NCBI GenBank assembly: GCA_039714855.1
Contig: JBDLIL010000013.1
Span: 1 to 19,536, forward strand
Direction: 5' to 3'
Source of the DNA: JBDLIL01 sp039714855
GTDB lineage: Bacteria > Patescibacteriota > Microgenomatia > UBA1400 > PJMF01
DNA length: 19,536 nucleotides
The notes below the pieces were generated by a model that worked only from the letters and a program-made list of their open reading frames with translations, was not told where the DNA came from and ran no database searches. The translations under genes and the position numbers were made by a program. This document shows positions 4,879 to 12,939 of the stretch, piece by piece (positions within the stretch are counted from its first letter, which is position 1; each line of letters begins with the position of its first letter).

Positions 4879-5997
4879 ATGACTTTAGAAAACCTAAAAA
4901 CCAAAATCCAAGAGATCGCAACTAATCTTAAAAAAGACTTGGGTTCTGCTGTCAAAATTTCTAATATCAAAACTAGATATCTAGGTAAAAAAGGTGAGTT
5001 TAATAAACTTGCCAAAGAGATCAAGAATATTGATGCTGAAGATAGGGGAGAAGCGGGTAAACTGCTTAATCACCTCAAGCAAGAGATTGAATCTCAAGTA
5101 AAGACGCAAAATCTTGCGTCTCAGAAAGACAACAAGCACATAGATCTTACCATTCCTGGCGAAAAGCCAAGTGTCGGCCACATGCATCCCATCTCTCAGG
5201 CCATGGAAGAGATCACACAGATTTTTGAGCGTATTGGTTTTACCAGAGTAAGATATCCAGAAGTAGATTGGGACTGGTACGCTTTTGAATCACTTAATAT
5301 GCCTCCTAGTCATCCAGCCCGCGACGAATGGGAAACTTTCTTTGTTGATATTCCCGATACTACCAAAGACATAAAATATGACGCCAATAACCCTCGCAAA
5401 AGACATCCCAACAAAGTTGGCGGCAAAGTAGTTTTGACACCCCACACCTCTAATGGACAAGTAAGAGAAATGGAAAGATTAAAAAGTAGGCCACCCATAA
5501 GAATGATTAATATTGCTAGATGTTATAGGCGTCAACAAGATGCTACCCATACCCAAATGTTTCATCAATTTGAAGGTCTAGTAGTAGATAGAGACATTAA
5601 TATCCAACATCTAAAGGGTACTTTGGATCACTTTGCTCAAGAGTTTTATGGCCCCAGCACCAAAAGCCGAATCAGACCATTTCACTTTCAATTTACCGAG
5701 CCTAGTTTCGAGGTCGATTTTAGTTGCCATATTTGTAGTGGCACTGGATTAGTAGAGACGCCGCATGCTGCGTCTAAACAAAAATGCAAATTTTGCAAAT
5801 CCGGCTGGCATGAAGTGGGCGGAGCTGGCATGGTGCACCCCAATGTATTAAAAGCTGGTGGCATAGATCCAGAAGAATATACCGGTTTCGCATTTGGCTG
5901 GGGAATAGAAAGAACTTACACTCTCAAAGAAGGATTAAACATCGATGATATTAGACTAATTTATGGCAGTGATATACGATTTTTGGAGCAATTTTAG
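4879..5997 (+). CDS. pheS: Phenylalanyl-tRNA synthetase alpha subunit
   Basis: PheS is the catalytic subunit of the alpha2-beta2 enzyme that charges tRNA-Phe. The first 80 residues form the usual N-terminal coiled coil; class II motif 2 is seen around D221 (RCYRRQQDATHTQMFHQFEGL) and motif 3 at 336-345 (GFAFGWGIER). C283, C286, C303 and C306 make two CxxC pairs, a zinc-knuckle insertion found in some bacterial PheS. ATG 4879 was chosen over an upstream TTG at 4801 because the latter frame crosses the terminator and adds 26 residues unlike PheS. Two palindromic elements lie within the gene (codons 75-82 and 293-300), the second between the CxxC pairs. The stop is immediately followed by the pheT ATG. 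Expression is probably set by the Phe leader upstream. Confidence 0.95.
   Translation: MTLENLKTKIQEIATNLKKDLGSAVKISNIKTRYLGKKGEFNKLAKEIKNIDAEDRGEAGKLLNHLKQEIESQVKTQNLASQKDNKHIDLTIPGEKPSVGHMHPISQAMEEITQIFERIGFTRVRYPEVDWDWYAFESLNMPPSHPARDEWETFFVDIPDTTKDIKYDANNPRKRHPNKVGGKVVLTPHTSNGQVREMERLKSRPPIRMINIARCYRRQQDATHTQMFHQFEGLVVDRDINIQHLKGTLDHFAQEFYGPSTKSRIRPFHFQFTEPSFEVDFSCHICSGTGLVETPHAASKQKCKFCKSGWHEVGGAGMVHPNVLKAGGIDPEEYTGFAFGWGIERTYTLKEGLNIDDIRLIYGSDIRFLEQF
5099..5124. repeat. In-frame palindromic element, pheS copy A
   Basis: AGACGCAA (5102-5109), loop AATC and TTGCGTCT (5114-5121). Read as K-T-Q-N-L-A-S-Q in PheS, in the linker between coiled coil and catalytic domain. Confidence 0.7.
5752..5779. 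repeat. In-frame palindromic element, pheS copy B
   Basis: AGACGC (5756-5761) and GCGTCT (5770-5775) around a GCATGC centre with one mismatch. The 5' flank GTAG matches the canonical 28-nt element. Read as E-T-P-H-A-A-S-K between the two CxxC pairs of PheS. Confidence 0.7.
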
Positions 5998-8034
5998 ATG
6001 AACATACTTATTCCTCACAGCTGGCTGCTAGAACACTTAGATGCCAAAGTTGGTCCTAAAGAAATGCAGCGTGCGCTTTCACTTTGTGGGCCATCAGTGG
6101 AACGCATTTATGAGCGCGGAGGAGACAGTGTCTATGACATAGAAGTAACTACTAATAGGGTCGATTCTATGAGTGTGCGCGGTATTGCTAGAGAAGCTGC
6201 AGTAATACTTAAGCAGTTTGGACACAAGGCCAAATTAATAAAGACGTTGCATGCAACGTCTCTAAAAGCAACTGCGACCAATTCTACATCTCTGCCACTA
6301 CCTAAAATCATTAATAACCCCAAGCTCAACACCCGCACTATGTGTGTAATACTAAGTAATATCGAACGCAAAGCTACACCGAAATGGATGGCAAACAGAT
6401 TAGAACAAATTGACATGAATGTTCATGATGCTGCCATAGATATTACTAATTATGTAACTCATGAAATTGGTCACCCATGTCATGCTTTTGACTATGACAA
6501 ACTGATGAATAAAGGTGGAGAAATTCACATAGTAGAAGCTAATAAGGGTGAAAAATTTATCACTTTAGACGGTGAAAAGTTTGAAACAGTAGGTGGGGAA
6601 GTAGTCTTCAAAAATGGCAAGGGCGAAATAATAGATTTACCATCCATCAAAGGTACAGCTAATACTTCAGTAGATCAAAGTACTAAAAACATCTTGCTGC
6701 TGCAAGAATCCATTAATCCTGAAAAAGTTCGTTTCGCCAGCATGACTCATGCTATCCGCACAACCGCAGCACAACTAATGGAAAAAAACCTTGATCCCCA
6801 TCTCATGGACGATAATTTAAAATTGGGAATTAAATTGTATCAAGATCTTTGTAATGCCAAACAAGCTAGCAAAATTTATGATGATTTCTCCGGAAAAATA
6901 AAAATAAAACCTGTTAAAATCAAGCGTTCTAAAATAGAAAATTACCTTGGCATAAAAATTGTTAATAGTGGCAAAGCAAAGAAAAATCAAATTGCTTTGG
7001 GCCGAATAGAAGAGATATTAGAACAACTGGGTTGTAGCGTAAAAATAAAAAATAAAAACCCCCATCTATTAACCACAGATTATGAATTAGAGGTGAGTCC
7101 TCCCACTTTCAGGCCAGATCTAAAAATTCCTGCAGATATTATCGAAGAAATAGCCAGAATCTACGGATATCATAATTTACCCAGTGTAATTATGCCGGGC
7201 AGCATCCCACTTATCAAACAAAGCAGCGTCAATTTTAATTTAGAAAACAAGATTAAAAGATTTTTGAGCAACATTGGTTGGCAAGAAATCTATACTTATT
7301 CTATGGTCAGCGAAGAGTTGGCAATAAAATCTGGATTTTCTTTAAAAAGTCATTTGAAGCTTCAAAATCCCTTATCTGAAGATAGGATCTATCTGCGCCA
7401 ATCACTTATTCCCTCACTAGAAGAATTTGTCGAAAACAACCCACTGAAAAAAAACTTATCTGTCTTTGAAATCGCCAATATTTATATTAAGCAAAAAAAT
7501 AATATTCCTATTGAAAAAATGCATTTGACTTTAGTTTCTAATAATAATTATAGAAAAGCAAAAGGTGATCTAGAAACATTATTTGACAAATTTTATTTAA
7601 ATAATTTGGATTTTAAACAAATCAGCAATATACAGGCCAGTATTTATGCTGGCAAAGAATTAGTTGGTAAAATAAGTATTTTAGCCAACAACTTAGTTGG
7701 GATAGACATCCCAATACTTCAGTTAATTAAAGTAGCTAAAACTCACCCAAATTACGTGCCCATTCCCAAAACTGCCATTATTAACGAGGACCTAACTTTC
7801 TCATTTGCAAATAAAATTAAAATTGGTGAAGTTATCGACACAGTCAAATCACTAAGCAAATTAATTAAAGGCGTTATGCTAAGTGGTGACACATACAAGA
7901 GCAATCACACTCTGACGATTTATTATCATAATCCAGATAGCAATATTTCTAGTGAAAATATAACACCCATTAGGAAGAAAATTGTTAAAGAAGTAGAAGA
8001 AAAATTTGGAGCCAAACTTGTGGGCGAGTTATGA
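5998..8034 (+). CDS. pheT: Phenylalanyl-tRNA synthetase beta subunit (short form)
   Basis: PheT partners PheS; its B3/B4 domain edits mischarged Tyr-tRNA-Phe and its C-terminal domain binds the tRNA anticodon. At 678 residues it is shorter than the usual 790-800. It goes from the N-terminal WLLEHLDAKVGPKEMQRALSL directly to YDIEVTTNRVDSMSVRGIAREAA, so the EMAP-like tRNA-binding domain (about 110 residues) is missing. The rest is present: B3/B4 (HDAAIDITNYVTHEIGHPCHAFD), B5 (LEVSPPTFRPDLKIPADIIEEIARIYGY, split here: PPTFRPDL, then EEIARIYGYHNLP), the synthetase-like core, and the ferredoxin-fold anticodon-binding domain at about 590-678. A perfect 20-nt palindrome is embedded at codons 82-89. 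There is no gap after pheS, which implies coupled translation. Confidence 0.95.
   Translation: MNILIPHSWLLEHLDAKVGPKEMQRALSLCGPSVERIYERGGDSVYDIEVTTNRVDSMSVRGIAREAAVILKQFGHKAKLIKTLHATSLKATATNSTSLPLPKIINNPKLNTRTMCVILSNIERKATPKWMANRLEQIDMNVHDAAIDITNYVTHEIGHPCHAFDYDKLMNKGGEIHIVEANKGEKFITLDGEKFETVGGEVVFKNGKGEIIDLPSIKGTANTSVDQSTKNILLLQESINPEKVRFASMTHAIRTTAAQLMEKNLDPHLMDDNLKLGIKLYQDLCNAKQASKIYDDFSGKIKIKPVKIKRSKIENYLGIKIVNSGKAKKNQIALGRIEEILEQLGCSVKIKNKNPHLLTTDYELEVSPPTFRPDLKIPADIIEEIARIYGYHNLPSVIMPGSIPLIKQSSVNFNLENKIKRFLSNIGWQEIYTYSMVSEELAIKSGFSLKSHLKLQNPLSEDRIYLRQSLIPSLEEFVENNPLKKNLSVFEIANIYIKQKNNIPIEKMHLTLVSNNNYRKAKGDLETLFDKFYLNNLDFKQISNIQASIYAGKELVGKISILANNLVGIDIPILQLIKVAKTHPNYVPIPKTAIINEDLTFSFANKIKIGEVIDTVKSLSKLIKGVMLSGDTYKSNHTLTIYYHNPDSNISSENITPIRKKIVKEVEEKFGAKLVGEL
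6238..6266. repeat. In-frame palindromic element, pheT copy
   Basis: AGACGTTGCATGCAACGTCT (6242-6261) is a perfect 20-base palindrome. It reads K-T-L-H-A-T-S-L in PheT. The flanks (TAA..., ...CTCTAA) are decayed versions of GTAG...CTAC. Confidence 0.8.
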
Positions 8035-8045
8035 TGTATGATTTA

Positions 8046-8059
8046 TGAATCATGATTCA
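8046..8059. repeat. Palindrome over the ligase start codon
   Basis: TGAATCATGATTCA is a perfect 14-bp palindrome centred on the ATG at 8052. The surrounding bases carry further ATGAT/ATGAAT copies. In RNA it would hide the start codon in a stem, or it may be a protein-binding site; it may also be a chance result of the iterated word. Confidence 0.35.
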
Positions 8060-9311
8060 CAAATCAAAACTTTTTATCAGCTATCAATTGCTACTAGCGG
8101 CAATAATTTTTCTAGTCCCCAGCAACTTATTTTATAAATTTTTTGAAAGCAGCGCCTATGTTAATGGTCTACAAATAGATTATTTAATTCCTAAATTATA
8201 TTTGTCAGATATTCCAATACTAATAATCCTAAGCCTATGGTTTTTCCAAATACTAAAATCCAGAATTAAAAACCCAAAATTAAAAATCAAAAGCTTTATT
8301 CTTCTTTCTTTAGTCTTCGTTTTTCTTAGTTACCAATTTCTAACTGCAAAACCCTTAGCATCGCTCTGGTATTTATTTAAATTAGCCGAAATAGGATGCT
8401 TAGCTTTATTTCTGACTAAACATAGAAAAATTTTTGATTCTGGATTTGTAATTTTGGCTTTACTCGTTAGCTTATTATTCCAATCTTTACTGGCAATTTA
8501 TCAATTTCATAAGCAAATTAGTTTTTCAAATTATTTATTTTTGGGAGAAACTAATTTAAATAATTATATTGGCTTGGCCAAAGGAGTATTTAATGGGATA
8601 GAAAAAATTCTACCCTATGGCAGCACTGCCCATCCAAATATCTTGGCCGGATTTTTAGTAATTTATATGCTAGTTACTAGCAAATTAATATTTAAATCTA
8701 GAAAGTATTTTATTCTTTACTTTTTATTCTTTGCCCCCAGTCTTTATGCACTTTGGCTGACACAATCTGTATCGGCATGGATGGCACTAGGCATAGGTAT
8801 GTTTATCATGACTACAAAACCCAAAATTAAACTTAGAATGATGATGCTGATATTTCTAACAACTGTGTTTATAACGCCACTACTAATTAATCAACTAGCT
8901 CTTAAATACCCGCAAAGCAAATCTTTAACTCGCCGTGCTTCACTTAATCAAAGTGCTATAAATGTGTTTCGAAATAATTTTATGCTGGGGGTAGGATTAA
9001 ATAACTTTACTGCTAGAGTAGAAGAGTATTCATTAAGTAGAGAAAGTACTAGATTCATTCAACCAGTTCACCATTCCGGGCTATTAATCTTAAGCGAAAC
9101 AGGCTTATTAGGATTAGTAATAATTATTTCAGCAATTTACTTACTCAGGCAAAGAAACCAATATCCAATATCTGACCTCGCCTGCCGGCAGGCAGGTATC
9201 CAATATCTAACTATTCTTCTTCCCATTGCAGCTCTAGATCACTATCTGCTTACAAATCAAACAGGCTTGCTACTATTAGCTATTCTATTTGCCTTTAGCT
9301 CTCAGGAGTAG
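8052..9311 (+). CDS. O-antigen ligase / polymerase-like membrane protein
   Basis: This 419-residue protein has about ten to eleven predicted membrane helices. The segment GSTAHPNILAGFLVIYM and the periplasmic loop with N-NFMLGVGLNNF...QPVHHSGLLILSETGLLGL match the Wzy_C (WaaL/RfaL) family, which joins or polymerises lipid-linked glycans outside the membrane. In Patescibacteria such proteins are thought to act in surface polysaccharide or glycoprotein building. It begins 17 bases after pheT and may share its transcript. Codons 377-383 (ACRQAGI) come from a palindromic repeat inserted in a cytoplasmic or loop region. The last 17 bases overlap the convergent penicillin-binding protein gene. Substrate cannot be told from sequence. 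Confidence 0.78.
   Translation: MIHKSKLFISYQLLLAAIIFLVPSNLFYKFFESSAYVNGLQIDYLIPKLYLSDIPILIILSLWFFQILKSRIKNPKLKIKSFILLSLVFVFLSYQFLTAKPLASLWYLFKLAEIGCLALFLTKHRKIFDSGFVILALLVSLLFQSLLAIYQFHKQISFSNYLFLGETNLNNYIGLAKGVFNGIEKILPYGSTAHPNILAGFLVIYMLVTSKLIFKSRKYFILYFLFFAPSLYALWLTQSVSAWMALGIGMFIMTTKPKIKLRMMMLIFLTTVFITPLLINQLALKYPQSKSLTRRASLNQSAINVFRNNFMLGVGLNNFTARVEEYSLSRESTRFIQPVHHSGLLILSETGLLGLVIIISAIYLLRQRNQYPISDLACRQAGIQYLTILLPIAALDHYLLTNQTGLLLLAILFAFSSQE
9180..9193. repeat. GC-rich palindrome inside the ligase gene
   Basis: GCCTGCCGGCAGGC is a 14-bp perfect palindrome followed by AGG. It is flanked on both sides by TATCCAATATCT (9162-9173 and 9197-9208), so it looks like an insertion that duplicated or landed in that word. 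It is read in frame as A-C-R-Q-A. Confidence 0.65.
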
Positions 9312-12222
9312 GTTCTACCGTAGGCTCAGCAGTGGGAGCAGGAGTAGCTTCGGGTGTGGGTGTGGGAGTAGGCTCAGCAGTGGGAGTAGGAGTGGGCTCA
9401 GGCTCTTTCCAATCTTCACCACCCGTACCAATTCTAACCTTGTTGCTTTCTTGCTGTTTACCAGATCTAGAATAAGCCTTTGCATATAATTCATAGCGCC
9501 CACGACTCAAATGAATTTTGCCATCATAATTTCGATTATTGATAGTTTCTTTTAAACTGCCATTTACATAAAGCTCAACTTTCTCAATTCCTTCTCCACT
9601 ATCAGATCTTATTTTTATTTCGATATCCTCAGTATCATATTTTTTCTCATTTTCCGGCCTATCTAGCTTGACATATATTTCGGTATTTTCTCCACAGTAT
9701 TCTGTGGGAATTTTGTATTTGGAATCTTCTTGAGCATCAATCCAAGCATTTATAGCTTCTTGCCATCTATTTTTACCATCCAGACTAACAGGATCATCCT
9801 CATGCAAACTTACAAATTCTTTCTCATCGTAATCACCCCCAGCTATCCTTGCATCGGTAGCCAACTTGTTTTCACCTCTACAAAGTTTTAATTTGCTGTG
9901 AATTGGGTCAGGTAGTTTGGGCAAAGTACCCCTGATAATATACTCAGTTTTTACTTCAAAACCATCGTGAGACGGATATCCAGAAATTTTATCCAGTTCT
10001 ATTTGCTCTACAGCCTCGGGAATTTCCCAATCTGGAACTTTATAACCCTGCTTAATCATAATGTTAACAATTTTGCGCCAAATAGGGGAGGCTCCAGTCA
10101 CACCAGAAGCCACTCGCTTCATGGGGCTGTTGTCATTATTTCCTACCCAAGTACCAACAATAAAATTTTGACTCCAACCGATGGTCCAGTTGTCTCGCTG
10201 ATCATTGGTAGTACCAGTTTTAACAGCTATGGATCTGCCAGTATCCAACATGGAGTGAGCTCCAAAAGCAAGTAATCTGGCACTGTCATCTGACAAAATA
10301 TGGTTCATTAAAAATGATTCTTCTTCATTAATGACTCTCTTGCCTTCCACACTTTTGTGTTCATATAAAACCTTGCCATTTTTACCCTCAACTTTCAGAA
10401 TGGATACGGGGTCTATTCTTCTGCCTCCATTAGCAAACACACTATAAGCTGATACTGTATCTATCAAGTGAACCTCACCACCACCCAAAGTCAGGGCTAA
10501 ACCAAAGCGTTTGAAATTTTCTTCTGTTGGAGCGAGAGTCTCAAAACCCATGTCGTAAGCTAAATTCAAAAAGTTATCGATACCCAAATAGGCCAAAGCC
10601 TTAACAGCAGAAACGTTTAAAGAACTACCCAAAGACTGACGCAAGCTCACAGGTCCATTAAACTTTCCATTATAGTTTTGAGGAGTGTAGGGGTTTTCTG
10701 CCGTTTCGTTGGGTGTAAATGTCGTTTCTACATCGCTGAAGACAAAAGCAGGCGTATAACCCCTTTGAATTAGTCCCAAATAAGTCACAGGCTTTATGGA
10801 AGAGCCAGGTTGTCTTAAAGCATCTACCGCCACATTAAATTGCCCACCTATTTCATCATCAAAGTAATCAGCGCTACCTACCATGCCAAGTATTTCACCA
10901 GTACTAGGTTCCATTATCAAAGCGGCCCCATTACTAATATCCAAATCTTTAACATCTCCTCTTTCATCAGTCACAATTTTTTGAGCTTCTTCTTGCAATT
11001 CTAAATCCAGTGTCGTAGTTACCTGAAAACCTCCAGCTTCAACCACCTCTACACCCAACATCTCTTCTAGTTGATCTCTAACATAGAAAGTAAAATGAGG
11101 TGCCCTGACGGATATTTCCTTTTTTGCAAAGCCAACAGTTTCCAGATCTGATATAGCAGACTCATACTCAAGGTTAGTGATTTTTTTATCTTCCTTCATC
11201 CTGGCCAAAACATAAGTGGCTCTAATTTTCCACAAAAGCTCACCATCTTCGCTGGTTCTGGCGGCAAAGGGGGAATAGGCACTAGGTCTTTGAGGTAAAC
11301 CAGCCAAAATCGCTGACTCAACCAAATTTAATTCTGAGGCATGCTTATCAAAATAAACTTGTGCTGCTGATTCTACCCCCCAAGACGTTCCTCCAAAAGG
11401 CACTTCATTCAGATACATTTCTAAGATCTCATCCTTACTATACTTTTGTTCAGTCCTAATAGCTAAAAAGTTCTCTTTAATTTTTCTAGAAATACTTCTT
11501 TCAGAGCTAAGTAATTTATTCTTTACTAATTGCTGAGTCAAACCAGAGGTACCAATAATTTTGCCGTGAGTAAACAAGCCTTTTACAATTTTAAAAGGGG
11601 TTGTTAAATCAAATACCACAGCTATTTTGTTATCGTAAAAGTTTTTATCTTCAGCTGAAACCATAGCCTGCTGCATTTCTTTTGAAATCTTATCAAGGGA
11701 AACATATTCGCGCCTTTGATCAGAAAAAAGATCTTGAATTAGTTCAGCATTTCTATCATAAATCTTGGTGTTAGCATCTTCCTTCAGTTCGATTTCACCT
11801 ATTTGTGGCAAATCTCTGGAATACCAAGCGAAAAGAATAAAAAAGCTTATCATTCCGAAAACGACCAAACCTAATGAGCCTAGTGCCCCCAAACGCATTA
11901 ATTGAGCTTTTTTAAGATTGGCCTTAGGATCAAATTTTTTTCTTCTTCTAGAACGGGCTTTTCTTTTGCCTGCCAACAAGCCAAATAAAAAAACAAATGG
12001 GGTAGTAATACTTTCCCAGATAGCAGTTAAATTAATTTCCATATTTTTTATTTTAACAGTCTTGTGCTTCTCTAGAAATGATCTGATTTTATTTACTAAT
12101 AATTCCAAATGGCTTTTATGAGGTCTTAAGTTTAAATCTAACTCAGCACTATCTTTAGGTAAGAATTCTTCTTCTACTTTCTCATCAAGTTCCTCGGATT
12201 TTAGTTCTGGAATTTCAGACAT
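9295..12222 (-). CDS. Class A penicillin-binding protein (PBP1A-type)
   Basis: A bifunctional peptidoglycan enzyme of 975 residues: a long charged cytoplasmic N-terminus (1-110), one membrane helix (about 111-134), a GT51 glycosyltransferase domain with catalytic E191 in AEDKNFYD, then TSGLTQQLVKN (225-235) and EMYLNEVPFGG, and a transpeptidase with SSIK (474-477), SLN (534-536) and KTGT (668-671). A bacterial Ig-like domain follows (about 845-932), then a Pro/Thr/Glu-rich tail (about 938-975) encoded by near-repeats. All catalytic motifs are present, so it should polymerise and cross-link murein. Start ATG 12222 lies 7 bases after TACAAT (minus strand 12235-12230), with no Shine-Dalgarno. 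It is convergent with the ligase gene and divergent from the toxin-antitoxin pair. Confidence 0.95.
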   Translation of the reverse strand: MSEIPELKSEELDEKVEEEFLPKDSAELDLNLRPHKSHLELLVNKIRSFLEKHKTVKIKNMEINLTAIWESITTPFVFLFGLLAGKRKARSRRRKKFDPKANLKKAQLMRLGALGSLGLVVFGMISFFILFAWYSRDLPQIGEIELKEDANTKIYDRNAELIQDLFSDQRREYVSLDKISKEMQQAMVSAEDKNFYDNKIAVVFDLTTPFKIVKGLFTHGKIIGTSGLTQQLVKNKLLSSERSISRKIKENFLAIRTEQKYSKDEILEMYLNEVPFGGTSWGVESAAQVYFDKHASELNLVESAILAGLPQRPSAYSPFAARTSEDGELLWKIRATYVLARMKEDKKITNLEYESAISDLETVGFAKKEISVRAPHFTFYVRDQLEEMLGVEVVEAGGFQVTTTLDLELQEEAQKIVTDERGDVKDLDISNGAALIMEPSTGEILGMVGSADYFDDEIGGQFNVAVDALRQPGSSIKPVTYLGLIQRGYTPAFVFSDVETTFTPNETAENPYTPQNYNGKFNGPVSLRQSLGSSLNVSAVKALAYLGIDNFLNLAYDMGFETLAPTEENFKRFGLALTLGGGEVHLIDTVSAYSVFANGGRRIDPVSILKVEGKNGKVLYEHKSVEGKRVINEEESFLMNHILSDDSARLLAFGAHSMLDTGRSIAVKTGTTNDQRDNWTIGWSQNFIVGTWVGNNDNSPMKRVASGVTGASPIWRKIVNIMIKQGYKVPDWEIPEAVEQIELDKISGYPSHDGFEVKTEYIIRGTLPKLPDPIHSKLKLCRGENKLATDARIAGGDYDEKEFVSLHEDDPVSLDGKNRWQEAINAWIDAQEDSKYKIPTEYCGENTEIYVKLDRPENEKKYDTEDIEIKIRSDSGEGIEKVELYVNGSLKETINNRNYDGKIHLSRGRYELYAKAYSRSGKQQESNKVRIGTGGEDWKEPEPTPTPTAEPTPTPTPEATPAPTAEPTVEPTPES
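9320..9386. repeat. Direct repeat in PBP tail
   Basis: A 19-base word GTAGGCTCAGCAGTGGGAG occurs at 9320-9338 and 9368-9386 and encodes part of the Pro/Thr/Glu-rich C-terminal tail. Such tails often vary in repeat number between strains. Confidence 0.6.
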
Positions 12223-12229
12223 AAAGCTT

Positions 12230-12235
12230 ATTGTA
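12230..12235 (-). promoter_or_regulatory. -10 box of the PBP gene
   Basis: TACAAT on the minus strand ends 7 bases before the ATG, giving a leaderless message if used. No -35 is clear. Confidence 0.45.
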
Positions 12236-12262
12236 CTAGAAACCTAGTTTTCCTACATACTG

Positions 12263-12291
12263 TTGCATATTTATCATAAAAATGTTATAAA
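12263..12291 (+). promoter_or_regulatory. Promoter of the toxin-antitoxin pair
   Basis: TTGCAT (12263-12268), a 17-base spacer and TATAAA (12286-12291). It ends 6 bases before the antitoxin ATG. A partial inverted repeat, ATGTTAT...ATAACAT (12282-12299), overlaps the -10 box and the start codon and would suit autorepression by the antitoxin. Confidence 0.6.
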
Positions 12292-12297
12292 AATAAC

Positions 12298-12561
12298 ATG
12301 TTAACACAAAGTAATGTCAAAACTATTTCAGACATGCGTCTTGATGCTGTCAACTTATTAAATCAAGCCAGTACGTCTTCTGGTCCCACCTATCTCATGT
12401 ATCATTCCAAACCCAAGGCTGTTTTGCTTGGATTGGAACAATACCAAAAGCTATTGGATGCCTACCAAGATCAGCTAGATTCACAAGAAGCCCAAGAGTG
12501 GGAAAAAGAAGATAAAAGCAAGGTTAAATGGCTAACAATAGAAGAGGCTTTTGATGAATAG
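12298..12561 (+). CDS. Phd/YefM-type antitoxin
   Basis: The 87-residue protein resembles Phd/YefM antitoxins. The N-terminal half is the likely DNA-binding and dimer part (TISDMRLDAVNLLNQ, then GPTYLMYHSKPKAVLLGLEQYQKLLD, where the K-A-V-L-hydrophobic-EQYQ-L strand-helix is typical). The acidic C-terminal half (residues 60-87) should wrap the toxin. It overlaps the downstream RelE-like gene by eight bases, the normal antitoxin-first order. The pair probably represses its own promoter. A short inverted repeat sits on the -10 box. Confidence 0.82.
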   Translation: MLTQSNVKTISDMRLDAVNLLNQASTSSGPTYLMYHSKPKAVLLGLEQYQKLLDAYQDQLDSQEAQEWEKEDKSKVKWLTIEEAFDE

Positions 12562-12811
12562 CCCTAGAGTTATTTTACATCCCAAGGTTAAGAAGCAGAT
12601 TAAAGCCTTACACACAATAGACAGAAAAAAAACTAGAAAAGCATTAGAAGATCTTTCTAATAATTTCCAAAATCAAGAACATAAAATTAAAAAACTAACA
12701 AATTTAAGAAATTCTTATAGAATTAGAATTGGAAATGTTCGCCTCATTTTTGAAAAAGAAAGAGGTGTAATTTTTGTTAGAAAAATTGCTTATCGGGGAC
12801 AGATTTATTGA
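12554..12811 (+). CDS. RelE/ParE-superfamily toxin
   Basis: This basic 85-residue protein has the RelE fold pattern: an N-terminal strand (RVILHPKVKKQIKAL), two helices (DRKKTRKALEDLSNN), then LTNLRNSYRIRIGNVRLIFEKE and a final strand IFVRKIAYRGQIY. RelE members cut mRNA in the ribosomal A site, while ParE members attack gyrase. The R-S-YRIRIGN-R-IF and terminal R-x-x-x-Y residues favour an mRNA interferase of the RelE/YafQ kind, but this is not certain. ATG 12554 was preferred to the TTG at 12551 because it overlaps the antitoxin stop as ATGAATAG. Confidence 0.82.
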   Translation: MNSPRVILHPKVKKQIKALHTIDRKKTRKALEDLSNNFQNQEHKIKKLTNLRNSYRIRIGNVRLIFEKERGVIFVRKIAYRGQIY

Positions 12812-12813
12812 GA

Positions 12814-12819
12814 TATAAT
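12814..12819 (+). promoter_or_regulatory. -10 box of the Tyr leader
   Basis: TATAAT begins 3 bases after the toxin stop and ends 6 bases before the ATG at 12826. No clear -35 lies at the usual distance. Transcription would start at or near the first leader codon. Confidence 0.55.
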
Positions 12820-12825
12820 ATGCTT

Positions 12826-12891
12826 ATGAAGTTGTTTTCCACCAATTACTATTATTACAAAAGCTATCTCGCAACGCGGGCTGATTTGTAA
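12826..12891 (+). CDS. Tyr leader peptide (21 codons) of the tyrS operon
   Basis: A short frame from ATG 12826 to TAA 12889-12891 contains NYYYYKSY: four Tyr codons in a row (12847-12858) and a fifth two codons later. It is followed by a strong terminator and, two genes later, by tyrS. Five Tyr codons in 21 next to a tyrosyl-tRNA synthetase operon point to attenuation by uncharged tRNA-Tyr. Firmicutes usually control tyrS by a T-box, and none is seen here, so a leader-peptide device for tyrS would be unusual. The frame lies 6 bases after TATAAT, with no Shine-Dalgarno, and an in-frame ATG at 12820 would lie upstream of the transcript start. The function is inferred only from sequence. Confidence 0.65.
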   Translation: MKLFSTNYYYYKSYLATRADL

Positions 12892-12938
12892 TTGTAATAA
12901 AAAACTTATACTTTTCACCCCGCTAAGCGGGGTTTTTT
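12854..12938 (+). promoter_or_regulatory. Transcription attenuator (Tyr-responsive)
   Basis: ATTACAAA (12854-12861) pairs perfectly with TTTGTAAT (12885-12892), and AGC (12862-12864) with GCT (12880-12882), forming a 1:2 hairpin that overlaps the last Tyr codons. GCGGG inside this hairpin (12876-12880) can instead pair with CCCGC (12919-12923), the 5' arm of the terminator. A ribosome stalled on the Tyr codons would cover the first arm, release GCGGG and block terminator formation. Confidence 0.6.
12917..12938 (+). terminator. Intrinsic terminator of the Tyr leader
   Basis: ACCCCGC (12917-12923), loop TAA, GCGGGGT (12927-12933), then T to 12938. The T-run is followed at once by A and the GTG start of the next gene; the GGGG of the 3' arm is also the only Shine-Dalgarno-like sequence for that GTG. 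Confidence 0.85.
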
Positions 12939-12939
12939 A

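Noticed and set aside
9289..9503. Ser/Arg/Gly-rich plus-strand frame and Leu/Pro-rich minus-strand frame at the PBP tail
   Set aside because: They are shadow frames of the repetitive Pro/Thr/Glu-coding DNA.
12820..12825. ATG 12820 as the Tyr leader start
   Set aside because: It follows the TATAAT box by zero bases, so it would lie upstream of the predicted transcript start; ATG 12826 in the same frame fits.
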